A stretch of 64,000 nucleotides of DNA, from NCBI RefSeq assembly GCF_030732985.1, contig NZ_JASHJX010000012.1, forward strand, positions 23,253 through 87,252. The letters are read 5' to 3'. A model generated the notes under the pieces. It searched no databases. It was not told where the DNA came from and was given only the letters and a program-made list of their open reading frames with translations. Positions 42,171-51,710 of this stretch are shown here, one piece after another; within the stretch, counting starts at the first letter, position 1; every line of letters begins with the position of its first letter. The position numbers were made by a program, and so were the translations under genes. The stretch is from Nioella sp. MMSF_3534 (lineage in GTDB: Bacteria; Pseudomonadota; Alphaproteobacteria; Rhodobacterales; Rhodobacteraceae).

Positions 42171-43442
42171 TTGGATCGGATCATTATCAAGGGCGGAACC
42201 GAGCTGAACGGCGCGATTCCCATTGCGGGGGCGAAGAACGCCTGTCTCACGCTCATGCCTGCGACGCTGCTGAGCGAAGAACCGCTGACGCTGACCAACG
42301 CGCCGCGCCTGTCGGATATCCGCACCATGACGGAGCTTTTGCGCTCGCTTGGTGCCGAAGTGACGGCGATGAATGACGGCAAGGTCATCGCCATGTCTTC
42401 GCACGGGGCCGACAACCACCTGGCCCATTACGACATCGTGCGGAAGATGCGCGCCTCCAACCTCGTGCTCGGCCCGCTTCTGGCGCGGCACGGTCAGGCG
42501 GAGGTGTCGCTGCCCGGCGGCTGTGCCATCGGGGCGCGACCCATGGATATCCACATCACGGCGCTGGAGGCTTTGGGGGCAGAGATCGAACTGCGCGACG
42601 GCTATCTGCATGCCAAGGCCCCCGGCGGGCTGAAAGGCGCGGTGCATGAGCTGCGCTTTGCCAGCGTCGGCGCGACCGAGAACGTGGTGATGGCGGCGAC
42701 GCTGGCCAAGGGCACCACGGTGCTGAAAAACGCCGCGCGCGAACCCGAGATCGTCGATCTGGTGCAGTGCCTGCGGGCCATGGGCGCGCAGATCGCGGGC
42801 GAGGGCACCTCCACCATCGAAATTCAGGGCGTGGACCGCCTGCACGGCGCAACCCATCCCGTTGTCACCGACCGGATCGAGCTTGGCACCTATATGCTGG
42901 CCCCCGCGATCACCGGCGGCGAAGTGGAGCTTCTGGGCGGCAAGCTCAGACTCGTGGAAAGCTTCACGGCCAAGCTCAACGAAGCCGGGATCGAGGTCGA
43001 GGAAACCGACCGTGGGCTGAAGGTCCGCCGCGCCAATGGCCGGGTGAGTGCTGTCGACGTCGTGACCGAGCCGTTCCCCGGCTTCCCCACCGATCTTCAG
43101 GCGCAGATGATGGCGCTGATGTGCACCGCCGAAGGCACGTCGGTGCTGGAAGAGAAGATCTTCGAGAACCGCTTCATGCATGCGCCGGAACTGGTGCGCA
43201 TGGGGGCGCAGATCGACGTGCAGGGGGGCCATGCCACGGTGACCGGGGTGGACCGGCTGCGTGGCGCGCCGGTGATGGCGACCGATCTGCGCGCGTCGGT
43301 GTCGCTGATCCTCGCGGCACTGGCCGCCGAGGGCGAAACCGTGGTGAACCGGGTATATCACCTCGACCGTGGATACGAGCGGGTGGAGGAGAAGCTGCGC
43401 GCCTGCGGGGCGCATATCGAACGGGTGCATGGCGATGGCTGA
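42171..43442 (+). CDS. murA: UDP-N-acetylglucosamine 1-carboxyvinyltransferase
   Basis: First committed enzyme of peptidoglycan synthesis in the cytoplasm: it transfers enolpyruvate from PEP to UDP-GlcNAc. The 423-residue protein has the family length, the N-terminal [22 protein letters not shown], and catalytic Cys118 in [13 protein letters not shown], so fosfomycin sensitivity at the target is expected. The start codon is TTG with an AGAGGCAAGG region before it. The final bases overlap the DUF2948 gene by 8 bases. Confidence 0.96.
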   Translation: MDRIIIKGGTELNGAIPIAGAKNACLTLMPATLLSEEPLTLTNAPRLSDIRTMTELLRSLGAEVTAMNDGKVIAMSSHGADNHLAHYDIVRKMRASNLVLGPLLARHGQAEVSLPGGCAIGARPMDIHITALEALGAEIELRDGYLHAKAPGGLKGAVHELRFASVGATENVVMAATLAKGTTVLKNAAREPEIVDLVQCLRAMGAQIAGEGTSTIEIQGVDRLHGATHPVVTDRIELGTYMLAPAITGGEVELLGGKLRLVESFTAKLNEAGIEVEETDRGLKVRRANGRVSAVDVVTEPFPGFPTDLQAQMMALMCTAEGTSVLEEKIFENRFMHAPELVRMGAQIDVQGGHATVTGVDRLRGAPVMATDLRASVSLILAALAAEGETVVNRVYHLDRGYERVEEKLRACGAHIERVHGDG

Positions 43443-43905
43443 TGCCAGGTTCGAGGATGGCGGCGAAGAGCCGCTGCGTCTGAAGGCGCTCGATGCGGAT
43501 GATCTGAAAGTCGTCTCCGCCCTAATTCAGGATGCGATCTTTCCAATCACCGAGATGACATGGGATCGCAAGAAGCGCCGCTTTGCGCTGCTTCTCAATC
43601 GCTTCCGGTGGGAAGAGGGCTCGCGCATCCGCGAACACCCGCCGGAACGGGTGCAGTCGGTGCTGGTGATCGACGACGCGCTGGCCGTGGCCTCGCAGGG
43701 TATCGACCGGGGCGACCCGGAAACCGTGCTGTCGCTTCTGGCGCTCGATTGGGCAGCGGGTGAAGATGGCACCGGGCGGATCACGCTGGTGCTGGCCGGG
43801 GATGGCGCGGTGGCGGTCGATGTGGAATGTATCGACGTCACCTTGCGCGATGTGACGCGCCCCTATGTGGCACCCTCTCGCAAGGTGCCGGATCACGGGG
43901 AATGA
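43435..43905 (+). CDS. DUF2948 family protein
   Basis: A 156-residue protein of unknown function, conserved in Alphaproteobacteria directly after murA. Characteristic parts are [45 protein letters not shown] and the C-terminal [24 protein letters not shown]. It starts inside murA, either at 43435 or two codons earlier at 43429, and its stop overlaps the next ATG (ATGA). No catalytic motif seen. Confidence 0.85.
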   Translation: MADARFEDGGEEPLRLKALDADDLKVVSALIQDAIFPITEMTWDRKKRRFALLLNRFRWEEGSRIREHPPERVQSVLVIDDALAVASQGIDRGDPETVLSLLALDWAAGEDGTGRITLVLAGDGAVAVDVECIDVTLRDVTRPYVAPSRKVPDHGE

Positions 43906-44399
43906 GCCTTTGGTCCCGGCGTGTGCGCATCCGGCGTCTACGGGCCGGGGACGCCGCGCTTTGGCGCGATCTGCGGCTGGAGGCGCTGGCCAACCACCCG
44001 GAAGCCTATGGGTCGACCCATGACGACTGGGCAGGCCGCCCGCTGGCCGACTTCGCGGATCGGTTGGAAAGCGGCACGATCTTCGGGGCGTTTGTCGGCA
44101 CGGCGCTTGTCGGGTCCACCGCGCTGGACGCGGACGGACCGGGGCAGGGGGGTGTCACGGCGGTCTATGTACAGGCCCCGTATCGGGGCCGGAACATCGC
44201 GCGCCGCCTGCTCAAGGCCGCAAGCAAAGCGGCGAAGCAACAGGGGATGACGCGCCTTGTCCTGTCGGTCGCCGAGGGAAACGACGCCGCTCGGCGATTC
44301 TACTATGCCGCCGGGTTCCGCGATGTCGGGGGTGAGCCGCGGGCGCTCGCCCGAAATGGCAAGCTGCTGGAGGTCTCCCGGATGCAGAAAGACCTGTAA
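43902..44399 (+). CDS. GNAT-family N-acetyltransferase
   Basis: A 165-residue acetyltransferase. The N-terminal RRLRAGDAALWRDLRLEALANHPEAYGS is followed by the acetyl-CoA loop VTAVYVQAPYRGRNIARRLLKAA (R/Q-x-x-G-x-G/A variant) and LSVAEGNDAARRFYYAAGFRDVG, the usual GNAT C-terminus. The substrate is unknown; the NHPEAYGS start resembles ribosomal-protein or small-amine acetylases. It is coupled to DUF2948 by a 4-base overlap. Confidence 0.85.
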   Translation: MSLWSRRVRIRRLRAGDAALWRDLRLEALANHPEAYGSTHDDWAGRPLADFADRLESGTIFGAFVGTALVGSTALDADGPGQGGVTAVYVQAPYRGRNIARRLLKAASKAAKQQGMTRLVLSVAEGNDAARRFYYAAGFRDVGGEPRALARNGKLLEVSRMQKDL

Positions 44400-44491
44400 C
44401 CTCGTCGGCAGCTTCCGCATGCGGCCAAGCAACGCTTGTCCCCCCTGCGCCTAAGCGATATCCCGTCCCGGCCAGTCAGGAGAGCCGCAAG

Positions 44492-45805
44492 ATGCCCCAG
44501 TTCCTCAGCACCCGTGACGCCGATTTTTCGGATCGGTTCGAAGCGCTTCTGAGCATGAAGCGCGAGGACGCGCCCGAGGTCGATGATATCGTGGCGGGCA
44601 TCATCGCGGATGTCAGGGCGCGCGGCGACGCGGCGGTGATCGAGCTGACCGCGAAATTCGACCGGATGGACCTGACGCCCGAGACGCTGGCCTTCACGCA
44701 AGAGGAGATTGATGCCGCCATCGCCGAGGTGCCCGCCGCAGACCGCGCGGCGCTGGAACTGGCGGCAGAGCGCATCCGCGCCTATCACGTCCGCCAGATG
44801 CCCGAGGATGCCCGCTGGACCGACCCCGATGGCGCAACCCTTGGCTGGCGCTGGACGCCGGTGTCCGCGGCCGGGCTTTACGTGCCCGGCGGGTTGGCCT
44901 CTTACCCTTCCTCGGTCCTGATGAACGCGATCCCGGCGCAGGTCGCAGGGGTGGAAAGGCTGGTCATCTGCGCGCCCACGCCGGACGGCAAGGCCAACCC
45001 GCTGGTGCTGCTGGCCGCGCGGCTCTCTGGCGTCGATACCGTCTACCGCATCGGCGGCGCCCAGGCCGTGGCCGCCATGGCCTATGGCACCGACACCATT
45101 GAGCCCGTCGACAAGATCACCGGCCCCGGCAATGCCTTCGTGGCCGCCGCCAAGCGGCGCGTGTTCGGCAAGGTCGGCATCGACATGATCGCGGGGCCGT
45201 CCGAGATTCTGGTGATCGCCGACAAGGATAACGACCCCGACTGGATCGCGCTCGATCTGCTCAGCCAGGCCGAACATGACGAAAGCGCGCAGTCGATCCT
45301 GATCACCGATGACGCTGCATTTGGGCGCGCGGTGGCCGAGGCCGTCGACAAGCGCCTGGAAACGCTGGAGCGTGCCGCCATCGCCGGGGCCAGCTGGCGC
45401 GACTATGGCGCGGTGATCACCGTCGATACCCTCAGTGACGCGGCAAAGCTCTCGAACCGCGTCGCGCCCGAGCATCTGGAGCTTTGCGTGTCAGACCCCG
45501 ACGCGCTGGCCGAAGAGATCACCCATGCCGGGGCGCTCTTTCTTGGTCAATGGACGCCCGAGGCCATCGGCGATTATGTCGGCGGCCCCAACCATGTGCT
45601 GCCCACGGCCCGCTCCGCGCGGTTCTCCTCCGGCCTGTCGGTCATGGACTTCCTCAAGCGTACAACCATTGCCAGGATGACACCCGAGGCCCTGAAGGCC
45701 ATCGGCCCGGCGGCGGAAACGCTTGCCAAATCCGAAAGCCTTGAGGCACATGGTCTTTCAGTACGGGCGCGGCTCGACCGATTGAATGAAGGGGCAGGGG
45801 AATGA
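44492..45805 (+). CDS. hisD: Histidinol dehydrogenase
   Basis: Zinc enzyme catalysing the last two steps of histidine synthesis, L-histidinol to L-histidine with 2 NAD+. The 437-residue protein contains the family signature VDMIAGPSEILVIAD (here IDMIAGPSEILVIAD), the zinc-site AEHDESAQSILIT and APEHLELC, and GGPNHVLPTARSARFSSGLSV. It follows AGGAG at 44478 and overlaps the UPF0262 gene by 4 bases. The remaining his genes are elsewhere. Confidence 0.96.
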   Translation: MPQFLSTRDADFSDRFEALLSMKREDAPEVDDIVAGIIADVRARGDAAVIELTAKFDRMDLTPETLAFTQEEIDAAIAEVPAADRAALELAAERIRAYHVRQMPEDARWTDPDGATLGWRWTPVSAAGLYVPGGLASYPSSVLMNAIPAQVAGVERLVICAPTPDGKANPLVLLAARLSGVDTVYRIGGAQAVAAMAYGTDTIEPVDKITGPGNAFVAAAKRRVFGKVGIDMIAGPSEILVIADKDNDPDWIALDLLSQAEHDESAQSILITDDAAFGRAVAEAVDKRLETLERAAIAGASWRDYGAVITVDTLSDAAKLSNRVAPEHLELCVSDPDALAEEITHAGALFLGQWTPEAIGDYVGGPNHVLPTARSARFSSGLSVMDFLKRTTIARMTPEALKAIGPAAETLAKSESLEAHGLSVRARLDRLNEGAGE

Positions 45806-46284
45806 GTACCGACATCTGTCATATCGAGATTGACGACAGCGGTCTGCCCGCGCCCACGCCCGAGATCGAACAGGAACGCAAGGTCGCCATTTTCGACCTG
45901 CTGGAAGACAACAGCTTCACCCTGCCGCAACGCGACGGGCGCGAGGTGCCTGCCGCGCCTTACAGGCTGGGCCTGGCGATCCGCGAACGGCGGCTGGTCT
46001 TCGACGTGGACACCGAAGCGGGCGAGGACGCGGCCGAGTTTCACCTGTCGCTCAGCCCCTTCAAGCAGGTGGTGAAAGACTACTGGCAGATCTGCGAAAG
46101 CTATTACGACGCGGTCAAGAAGCTGCCCCCCAGCCAGATCGAGGCGATCGACATGGCACGGCGCGGCATCCACAACGAAGGGGCCCGCGTGCTTCAGGAA
46201 CGGCTGGAGGGCAAGGCCGACGTGGATCACGACACCGCGCGGCGCCTCTTCACCCTTGTCTGCGTTCTGCATTTCGGCGGGTGA
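45802..46284 (+). CDS. UPF0262 family protein
   Basis: A 160-residue conserved alphaproteobacterial protein of unknown role, typically directly after hisD. The recognisable region is PFKQVVKDYWQICESYYDAVKKLPPSQIEAIDMARRGIHNEGARVLQERL. It overlaps hisD and the next gene by 4 bases each, forming a tightly coupled hisD-UPF0262-phosphatase series. Confidence 0.88.
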   Translation: MSTDICHIEIDDSGLPAPTPEIEQERKVAIFDLLEDNSFTLPQRDGREVPAAPYRLGLAIRERRLVFDVDTEAGEDAAEFHLSLSPFKQVVKDYWQICESYYDAVKKLPPSQIEAIDMARRGIHNEGARVLQERLEGKADVDHDTARRLFTLVCVLHFGG

Positions 46285-46754
46285 GCGGCGTGGCGCAGGA
46301 CTTCCCCCATTCCGTCCTGTTCTGTTGCGACCATAACGCAATCCGATCCCCCATGGCCGAAGGCCTCATGAAACGATTCTACGGCCACCGTGCCTATGTG
46401 CAGTCGGCGGGGGTGCATAACGATCTGGAGATCGACGGTTTCGCCATCGCCGTCTGTGCCGAACTGGGGGTGGAGCTGGAAAGCCACCGCTCGCGCAGCT
46501 TCGATGAAATGGAGCAATGGGGCGATGATCTGTCGGGGTTCGACCTGATCATCGCGCTCAGCCCTGCCAGCCTGCGCCGGGCGCAGGAGCTGACCCGGCA
46601 TTTCCATGTCAACGTGGAACACTGGCAGATCCTCGATCCCTCGGGGATCGGCAACAACCGCGAGTCCAAGCTCGACGCCTATCGCCAGACACGGGACATG
46701 TTGATCAAGCGGATGCAGGACCGGTTCGGTCCACCAACGGAGGAACAGGAATGA
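46281..46754 (+). CDS. Low-molecular-weight phosphatase family protein
   Basis: A 157-residue LMW protein-tyrosine-phosphatase/arsenate-reductase-fold protein. The P-loop is Cys16-DHNAI-Arg22-Ser (FCCDHNAIRSP), an unusual filling of C-X5-R but with catalytic Cys and Arg intact. The general-acid Asp is likely in ILDPSG near the C-terminus. The start codon is GTG overlapping the UPF0262 stop. The family position after hisD/UPF0262 is conserved; the physiological substrate is unknown. Confidence 0.82.
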   Translation: MSGVAQDFPHSVLFCCDHNAIRSPMAEGLMKRFYGHRAYVQSAGVHNDLEIDGFAIAVCAELGVELESHRSRSFDEMEQWGDDLSGFDLIIALSPASLRRAQELTRHFHVNVEHWQILDPSGIGNNRESKLDAYRQTRDMLIKRMQDRFGPPTEEQE

Positions 46755-47149
46755 GCCGCGCCACCATCGACGCCTATTACGCCGCCTTCAACGCGGGCGA
46801 CACCGAGGGTATGATTGCCTGCCTGACGCCAGACGTGGCCCACCATGTGAATGAGGGCGGCATCCGCGTGGGCACCGACAAGTTCCGCGATTTCTGCGCG
46901 CATATGAGCCGCTGCTACCGCGAACGCCTGACCGATATCGTGGTCATGATTTCCGAGGACGGCACCCGCGCGGCGGCGGAGTTCACCGTGAACGGCGAAT
47001 ACCTTGCGACGGATGAGGGCCTGCCCGAGGCGAAGGGGCAAACCTACGTCCTGCCCGCCGGGACGTTCTTTTCGCTGGACGGCGGCAAGATTTCCCGCGT
47101 CGTGACCTATTACAACCTCGCGGACTGGACGGCCCAGGTCTCGGCATGA
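46751..47149 (+). CDS. NTF2-like (SnoaL/ketosteroid isomerase-related) protein
   Basis: A 132-residue cone-shaped NTF2-fold protein: TIDAYYAAFNAGDTEGMIACLTPDVAHHVNEGG at the start, then alternating strands to ISRVVTYYNLADW. No catalytic Asp pair typical of ketosteroid isomerase is obvious. It overlaps genes on both sides by 4 bases (phosphatase before, GNAT after). It marks the start of the accessory stretch between the phosphatase gene and infA. Confidence 0.75.
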   Translation: MSRATIDAYYAAFNAGDTEGMIACLTPDVAHHVNEGGIRVGTDKFRDFCAHMSRCYRERLTDIVVMISEDGTRAAAEFTVNGEYLATDEGLPEAKGQTYVLPAGTFFSLDGGKISRVVTYYNLADWTAQVSA

Positions 47150-47730
47150 GCCTTGCGTTCCGCAGCTTCATCGGTGCGGATGTTGGCGCGGTTCTGGATG
47201 ACCTCGCCCGCCTGCGCATCGCCGTCTTCCGCGACTGGCCCTATCTCTACGACGGCGACCTCGCCTATGAACGGCGGTATCTGGAGCTGTACACCAACCC
47301 CCGCGCCATCGTCGTGGGGGCCTTTGACGGGGGCCAGATGGTCGGCGCGGCGACTGGCATGCCGCTGACGGATCACGACGACGATTTCGGCAGCGCATTG
47401 GCGGGGATCGCGGTGCCGCTCGAAGCGATCTTCTACTGCGCCGAATCCGTCCTGCTAACCGGCTATCGCGGGCAAGGCGCGGGCCACGCCTTCTTCGACG
47501 CGCGCGAGGATCATGGCCGCAGCCTTGGCCTCACCCACTCCGCTTTCTGCGGCGTCCAGCGCCCGTTTGACCATCCGGCGCGCCCCGCCGGTTATCGCCC
47601 GCTCGATGCCTTTTGGCGCAAACGAGGCTATGAAAAAATGCCGGGCGCCATCGCCCATTTCGCGTGGAAAGACCTCGGGGACGCGACCGAGACCGACAAA
47701 CCCCTGCAATTCTGGATGAAGCCGCTCTAG
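47146..47730 (+). CDS. GNAT-like acetyltransferase
   Basis: A 194-residue protein with a GNAT fold: LDDLARLRIAVFRDWPYLYDGDLAYERRYLELY at the N-terminus, central AIVVGAFDGGQMVGAATGMPL strands, and a CoA-loop region SVLLTGYRGQGAGHAFFDAREDHGRS (Y-R-G-Q-G-A-G). The substrate is unknown. Its stop overlaps the convergent HxlR gene by 4 bases. Confidence 0.75.
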   Translation: MSLAFRSFIGADVGAVLDDLARLRIAVFRDWPYLYDGDLAYERRYLELYTNPRAIVVGAFDGGQMVGAATGMPLTDHDDDFGSALAGIAVPLEAIFYCAESVLLTGYRGQGAGHAFFDAREDHGRSLGLTHSAFCGVQRPFDHPARPAGYRPLDAFWRKRGYEKMPGAIAHFAWKDLGDATETDKPLQFWMKPL

Positions 47731-48425
47731 GACGCGCGCTTCTCAATCGGGGCGAACGGGCTCAGCCCCAGCCAATCCTGCATCCCCGCGATCACATCCG
47801 CATCGCCCACCAGCAGCAGCCGGTCCTCATCGACCGCTCGGGCCACCGTGTCGATCCCCATCCAGATCGCCGTCATGGTCTTCAGGTCGCAGCGCACGTA
47901 AAGATCCACGTCGAAGCCCGGATCTTCCGAACACAGATCGGCCCCCTTGTCGGGGTCGGTCAGCATCCACCAGTGTCCAGACGCTTTGGGCAGGTCTTCA
48001 TAGATGAAATGGACCACCACCCGGCGTGGCGGCATCAGGTCCACCCGCAGGTTGCGCCGCATGTCCCACATCAGAAGGCCGGGGTCGGCCTTGTCCAGCG
48101 AGGGCGCGGTTTCCACCCATTTCTGCCCCCATGCCCCGATGGCCATGATCACCTCGCGCAGCTCTCGCCCCGCCTCGGTCAGGACGTATTCGAAGGTTTC
48201 GGGCGTCTTACGCACCAGCCGCCGCTCCACCACACCCTGATCCTCAAGCTCTTTCAGCCGCTTCGACAGCAGCGCGGGCGACATGCGCGGCACGCCCCGG
48301 CGCAGATCGTTGAATCGCGTCGATCCGGCGCAAAGCTCTCGCAGCAGAACGATGGTCCAGCGGCTGCCGAGGATCTCGGAGGCCATGGCGACGGGGCAGA
48401 ACTGGTTATAGCTGTGCTGGGTCAT
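47727..48425 (-). CDS. HxlR-type winged-helix regulator with C-terminal sensor-like domain
   Basis: A 232-residue regulator. The HxlR domain is clear: NQFCPVAMASEILGSRWTIVLLRELCAGSTRFNDLRRGVPRMSPALLSKRLKELEDQGVV, with the N-terminal Cys often used for redox sensing. About 110 further residues resemble the SCP2-type extension seen in some HxlR proteins. It is divergent from the DUF4242 gene, and the shared 150 bases hold a strong inverted repeat, so it likely controls that gene and itself. Confidence 0.87.
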   Translation of the reverse strand: MTQHSYNQFCPVAMASEILGSRWTIVLLRELCAGSTRFNDLRRGVPRMSPALLSKRLKELEDQGVVERRLVRKTPETFEYVLTEAGRELREVIMAIGAWGQKWVETAPSLDKADPGLLMWDMRRNLRVDLMPPRRVVVHFIYEDLPKASGHWWMLTDPDKGADLCSEDPGFDVDLYVRCDLKTMTAIWMGIDTVARAVDEDRLLLVGDADVIAGMQDWLGLSPFAPIEKRAS

Positions 48426-48476
48426 GAAGCGTTCTCCTGTGCTGGCCCCAGCCTAGCCGCACCTTGGCGCATCGAG

Positions 48477-48519
48477 CCAGTTCAGAAACTGTACCGGGTC
48501 GATTCACCTTCTGAACTGG
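48477..48519. promoter_or_regulatory. Candidate HxlR operator between regulator and DUF4242 genes
   Basis: Perfect 11-base inverted repeat CCAGTTCAGAA / TTCTGAACTGG, arms separated by 21 bases (centres 32 bases apart, about three helical turns). A smaller CAGTT-CAGA-AACTG repeat overlaps the left arm. Confidence 0.5.
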
Positions 48520-48575
48520 CCGCGTTGCCCGCGCCGCAGGCAGTCTGACCCCACAAACAGCGAAAGGATGGACCC

Positions 48576-48848
48576 ATGAAGAAATACGTGATCGAACGCG
48601 AGGTTCCCGGCATCGGCGGCATGAGCGGCGAGGAACTATGCGGTGCCGCTCAGACCTCGAACGCGGCGCTGGCCAAGCTGCCCGGTCGTGTCCAATGGCA
48701 GCATTCCTACGTTGCCGGCGACAAGACCTTCTGCGTTTACCTCGCCGAGGATGAAGCCGCGATCCGTGAGCATTCCGAGCTTAGCGGCTTTCCCGCCAAT
48801 ACCATTACGGAAATCACCGCGGTGATCGACCCCACCACGGCGAACTGA
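48576..48848 (+). CDS. DUF4242 domain protein
   Basis: A 90-residue ferredoxin-like-fold protein (MKKYVIEREVPGIGGMSGEELCGAAQTSNAALAKL, then VQWQHSYVAGDKTFCVYLAEDEAAIREHSELSGFPANTITEI). Relatives include a nickel-binding actinobacterial protein, and the conserved His and Cys could bind metal; function unproven. AAAGGA precedes the ATG. It probably belongs to the HxlR regulon. Confidence 0.8.
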   Translation: MKKYVIEREVPGIGGMSGEELCGAAQTSNAALAKLPGRVQWQHSYVAGDKTFCVYLAEDEAAIREHSELSGFPANTITEITAVIDPTTAN

Positions 48849-48866
48849 CCTCTTCCTGAGGCAGGC

Positions 48867-48907
48867 GGCTCCGGCTATAGCATGCGGGATACCCCGAAGC
48901 CGGAGCC
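48867..48907 (+). promoter_or_regulatory. Inverted repeat reaching the ribosome site of the nitrilase-family gene
   Basis: Perfect 10-base repeat GGCTCCGGCT / AGCCGGAGCC with a 21-base loop. The 3' arm contains GGAG, the likely ribosome-binding site of the gene starting at 48914. It may act as a terminator for the upstream gene, a translational lid, or both. Confidence 0.4.
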
Positions 48908-48913
48908 GTCGCC

Positions 48914-49783
48914 ATGAAAATCGCCGCCGTTTCCTACCGTTGCGACCGCCATCCCGGCTGGGTCTCGCATGAGATCAAGCTGGAACGCATTCTGAAGGAA
49001 GCCGCCGCCGATCTGGTCGTTTTCCCCGAATACGCGGCGATGGAGGCGGCGCTGATTGCCGGGCCGCCAAGTGCCACCGTTGCCGAATGGCGCGATCTGG
49101 CGGCGGAACGGGCGGGCGACTGGGTCAATCAGTTCCGGCACATGGCGCAGATGCACGGCTGCCATATCGTGGCGGGGTCCGGTCCCGTGCAGACCGACAG
49201 GGGCATCGTCAACCGCAGCTGGCTGATTGCCCCGGATGGCAGCGTCGATCATCAGGACAAACGCCTGCTGCTGCCCTATGAACGTGAGGAAATGGGCCTG
49301 ATCCCCGGCGACGATCTGCGCGTCTTTGACACCGCGCTTGGCAAGATCGGCCTGCTCATCTGCTATGACAGCGAATTCCCCCTTCAGGCCCGCGCGCTAT
49401 GCGAGGCCGGGGCGGAATTCATCGTCGTCCCCTCCTGCACCGACTTCCCCGCCGGGCAGACCCGTGTGCGCCAGTCCTGCCGTGCGCGGGCCATCGAAAA
49501 CCAGTGCCTTGTCGTGCAGGCCCCGCTGGTGGGCGAGGTGCCAAGTTGCGAGATCATCGACCGGTCCACAGGGCGCGCGGGCTTTTTCTGCCCGCCCGAT
49601 CACGGATTGCCATCGGACGGGATTCTCGCCCAGGGCGAGACCGATCAGCCCGGCCCCGTGACCATCGAGGTCGATCCCGCCGCCATCGCCGCGCCGCGCC
49701 TGACCGGGCAGGTCGGCAATTTCTCTCACTGGCCGGAGGGGCTCGAAACGGTCACACCCCGGCAAGTTCCGCCCCGAAAGTGA
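48914..49783 (+). CDS. Carbon-nitrogen hydrolase (nitrilase superfamily)
   Basis: A 289-residue cytoplasmic amidase or nitrilase-type enzyme with the complete triad Glu39 ([10 protein letters not shown]), Lys116 ([12 protein letters not shown]) and Cys150 ([11 protein letters not shown]). It belongs to the branch whose members hydrolyse small amides (omega-amidase or aliphatic-amidase-like); the exact substrate cannot be read. It lies between the DUF4242 gene and infA, within the accessory insertion of the murA-yacG block. Confidence 0.88.
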   Translation: MKIAAVSYRCDRHPGWVSHEIKLERILKEAAADLVVFPEYAAMEAALIAGPPSATVAEWRDLAAERAGDWVNQFRHMAQMHGCHIVAGSGPVQTDRGIVNRSWLIAPDGSVDHQDKRLLLPYEREEMGLIPGDDLRVFDTALGKIGLLICYDSEFPLQARALCEAGAEFIVVPSCTDFPAGQTRVRQSCRARAIENQCLVVQAPLVGEVPSCEIIDRSTGRAGFFCPPDHGLPSDGILAQGETDQPGPVTIEVDPAAIAAPRLTGQVGNFSHWPEGLETVTPRQVPPRK

Positions 49784-49791
49784 GATTCGCC

Positions 49792-49820
49792 TTGAAAAAC
49801 CCGGCGATCAGGCGCATTTA
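49792..49820 (+). promoter_or_regulatory. Candidate sigma-70 promoter of infA
   Basis: TTGAAA, 17-base spacer, CATTTA, 49 bases before the infA ATG; moderate match on both elements. Confidence 0.4.
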
Positions 49821-49868
49821 ACCGCCACTTCCGCGCATTTGACGCGGATAACCACTATAGGAGAGACC

Positions 49869-50087
49869 ATGGCCAAGGAAGAACTGCTCGAATTCCCCGG
49901 TGTCGTGAAGGAACTCCTGCCGAACGCGACATTCCTGGTCGAGCTGGAAAACGGCCATACGATCATCGCGCACACGGCAGGCAAGATGCGGAAAAACCGC
50001 ATTCGCGTTCTGGCTGGCGACAAGGTGCAGGTCGAGATGACCCCCTACGATCTGACCAAGGGTCGGATCAACTACCGCTTCAAGTAA
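49869..50087 (+). CDS. infA: Translation initiation factor IF-1
   Basis: A 72-residue OB-fold protein that binds the A site of the 30S subunit. [63 protein letters not shown] and the end YRF-K are invariant family text. AGGAGAGACC precedes the ATG; a start ten codons upstream is not needed. It is followed in 7 bases by maf. Confidence 0.98.
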   Translation: MAKEELLEFPGVVKELLPNATFLVELENGHTIIAHTAGKMRKNRIRVLAGDKVQVEMTPYDLTKGRINYRFK

Positions 50088-50094
50088 TCGCTTC

Positions 50095-50670
50095 ATGCGA
50101 CTTGTTCTCGGATCGGGAAGCCCCCGGCGGCTGGAGCTGTTGGGGGTCTTGGGCGTTCAGCCCGATGCGATTCTACCCCCCGATATCGACGAAGACCCGC
50201 GTCCCGGCGAACTGCCGCGCCCTTACGTGGAACGGGTGGCGCGGGAAAAGGCTTTGGCGGTCGAGGCTGACCCCGATGACATCGTGCTTTGCGCCGATAC
50301 CACCGTCGCCATGGGTCGCCGGATCATGGGCAAGCCCGCCGATGCCGGGGAAGCCGCCGAATTTCTGACCGCCCTCTCTGGTCGCCGCCACCGGGTCTAT
50401 ACCTCGGTTGCCGTGCGTCGCGGGGAAAAGCTCTGGGAACGGACCGTCGAAAGCCGGGTGCAGATGAAGCGCCTGTCGGATGATGAGCTGAATGCCTATC
50501 TCGCCAGCGAAGACTGGCGCGGCAAGGCGGGTGGATACTCCATCCAAGGCCCTGCTGGTGCGTTCATCCCGTGGATCAGCGGCAGCTTTCACGCCATCAT
50601 GGGCCTGCCCCTGCCGGAAACGGCGCAATTGCTGACGGCTGCTGGCTGGCCGGTCTGGAGAACATCATGA
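50095..50670 (+). CDS. Maf-family nucleotide pyrophosphatase
   Basis: A 191-residue Maf/Ham1-fold protein that hydrolyses non-canonical or excess nucleoside triphosphates. The substrate-binding motif [12 protein letters not shown], the [10 protein letters not shown] loop with the catalytic Asp, and a [16 protein letters not shown] segment are intact. Whether it is of the dTTP/UTP or 7-methyl-GTP type cannot be decided safely. It overlaps the RNase gene by 4 bases. Confidence 0.9.
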   Translation: MRLVLGSGSPRRLELLGVLGVQPDAILPPDIDEDPRPGELPRPYVERVAREKALAVEADPDDIVLCADTTVAMGRRIMGKPADAGEAAEFLTALSGRRHRVYTSVAVRRGEKLWERTVESRVQMKRLSDDELNAYLASEDWRGKAGGYSIQGPAGAFIPWISGSFHAIMGLPLPETAQLLTAAGWPVWRTS

Positions 50671-51710
50671 AGGGCCGCATTGTCCTGCTCGATAGCCTGA
50701 ACGACCGCCCCGCCGCCGCGCTTATGGTGGACGGGCGGTTGCAAGACCTGCTGATCGACCCGCCAGAGGACGGCCCGCCGGGTATCGGCGCGATCCTGCG
50801 CGGGGTCTGCGACCGGCCCCTGAAAGGGCAGGGCGGCATGATGCTCCGCCTTCCCGACGGTCAGGCCGCGTTTCTGCGGCAGGGCAAGGGCCTGTCCCCC
50901 GGTCAGCCGTTGCTGGTGCAGGTCACCGGCATGGGGGCGGATGGCAAAGCGACGCCCGTCACCACGCGGCTCCTGTTCAAGTCGCGCTACGCCATCGTCA
51001 CGCCCGACGCGCCGGGGCTGAACATCGCCCGCTCGATCAAGGATGAAGAGGAACGCGACAGGCTGCTGGAGATTGCGCATGAGGCCATGTCGGGCGCGCC
51101 CGACACCTTCGGCCTGATCCTGCGCAGCGCCGCCGATGAGGTGGACGAGGACGCGCTGGCCGAGGATATCGCCGCGATGCGGGATCTGGCCGAAGCGGTC
51201 ACCGCCGATCTGAACGGCGATCCGGAATTGCTGGTCGATGCGCCCGACGCCCATATGACCGCCTGGCGCGACTGGGCCAGCCCGGAACCCGATGAGGTCA
51301 TCGACCGGGAAGGGGCCTTCGCCGATCTGGGCGTGCTGGAGGAAATCGACGCGGCGCTGACCCCCGAAGTGCCGCTCACCTCCGGTGCCTCGATGATGAT
51401 CGAGCCGACCTCGGCCCTCGTCGCGGTTGATGTCAACACCGGGCCTGACAGCTCCCTCGCGGCGGGGCTCAAAGCCAACCTCGCCGCCGCCCGCGACCTG
51501 CCGCGCCAGTTGCGTCTGCGCGGGCTTGGCGGTCAGATCACGCTCGACGTGGCGCCCATGCCCAAGAAGGACCGCCGCCAGTTCGAAGACGCGCTGCGCC
51601 GCGCCTTTCGCTCTGACGGCACCGATACGGTGCTGGCGGGCTGGACGCCCCTTGGCATGTACGAATTGCAACGCAAGCGCGACCGCTGGCCGCTGACGGC
51701 GCTGATCTGA
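50667..51710 (+). CDS. Short ribonuclease E/G-type protein
   Basis: A 347-residue protein matching the catalytic core of RNase E/G. Both metal-binding Asp motifs are present: [12 protein letters not shown] and [11 protein letters not shown], followed by [12 protein letters not shown] and the closing [15 protein letters not shown]. The N-terminal S1 region is degenerate, and the zinc-link and membrane or scaffold extensions of full RNase E are absent, so it is much shorter than RNase G (~490 aa). A short form beside infA, maf and yacG is a known arrangement in the family. Probably RNA processing; the substrate is unknown. Confidence 0.8.
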   Translation: MKGRIVLLDSLNDRPAAALMVDGRLQDLLIDPPEDGPPGIGAILRGVCDRPLKGQGGMMLRLPDGQAAFLRQGKGLSPGQPLLVQVTGMGADGKATPVTTRLLFKSRYAIVTPDAPGLNIARSIKDEEERDRLLEIAHEAMSGAPDTFGLILRSAADEVDEDALAEDIAAMRDLAEAVTADLNGDPELLVDAPDAHMTAWRDWASPEPDEVIDREGAFADLGVLEEIDAALTPEVPLTSGASMMIEPTSALVAVDVNTGPDSSLAAGLKANLAAARDLPRQLRLRGLGGQITLDVAPMPKKDRRQFEDALRRAFRSDGTDTVLAGWTPLGMYELQRKRDRWPLTALI

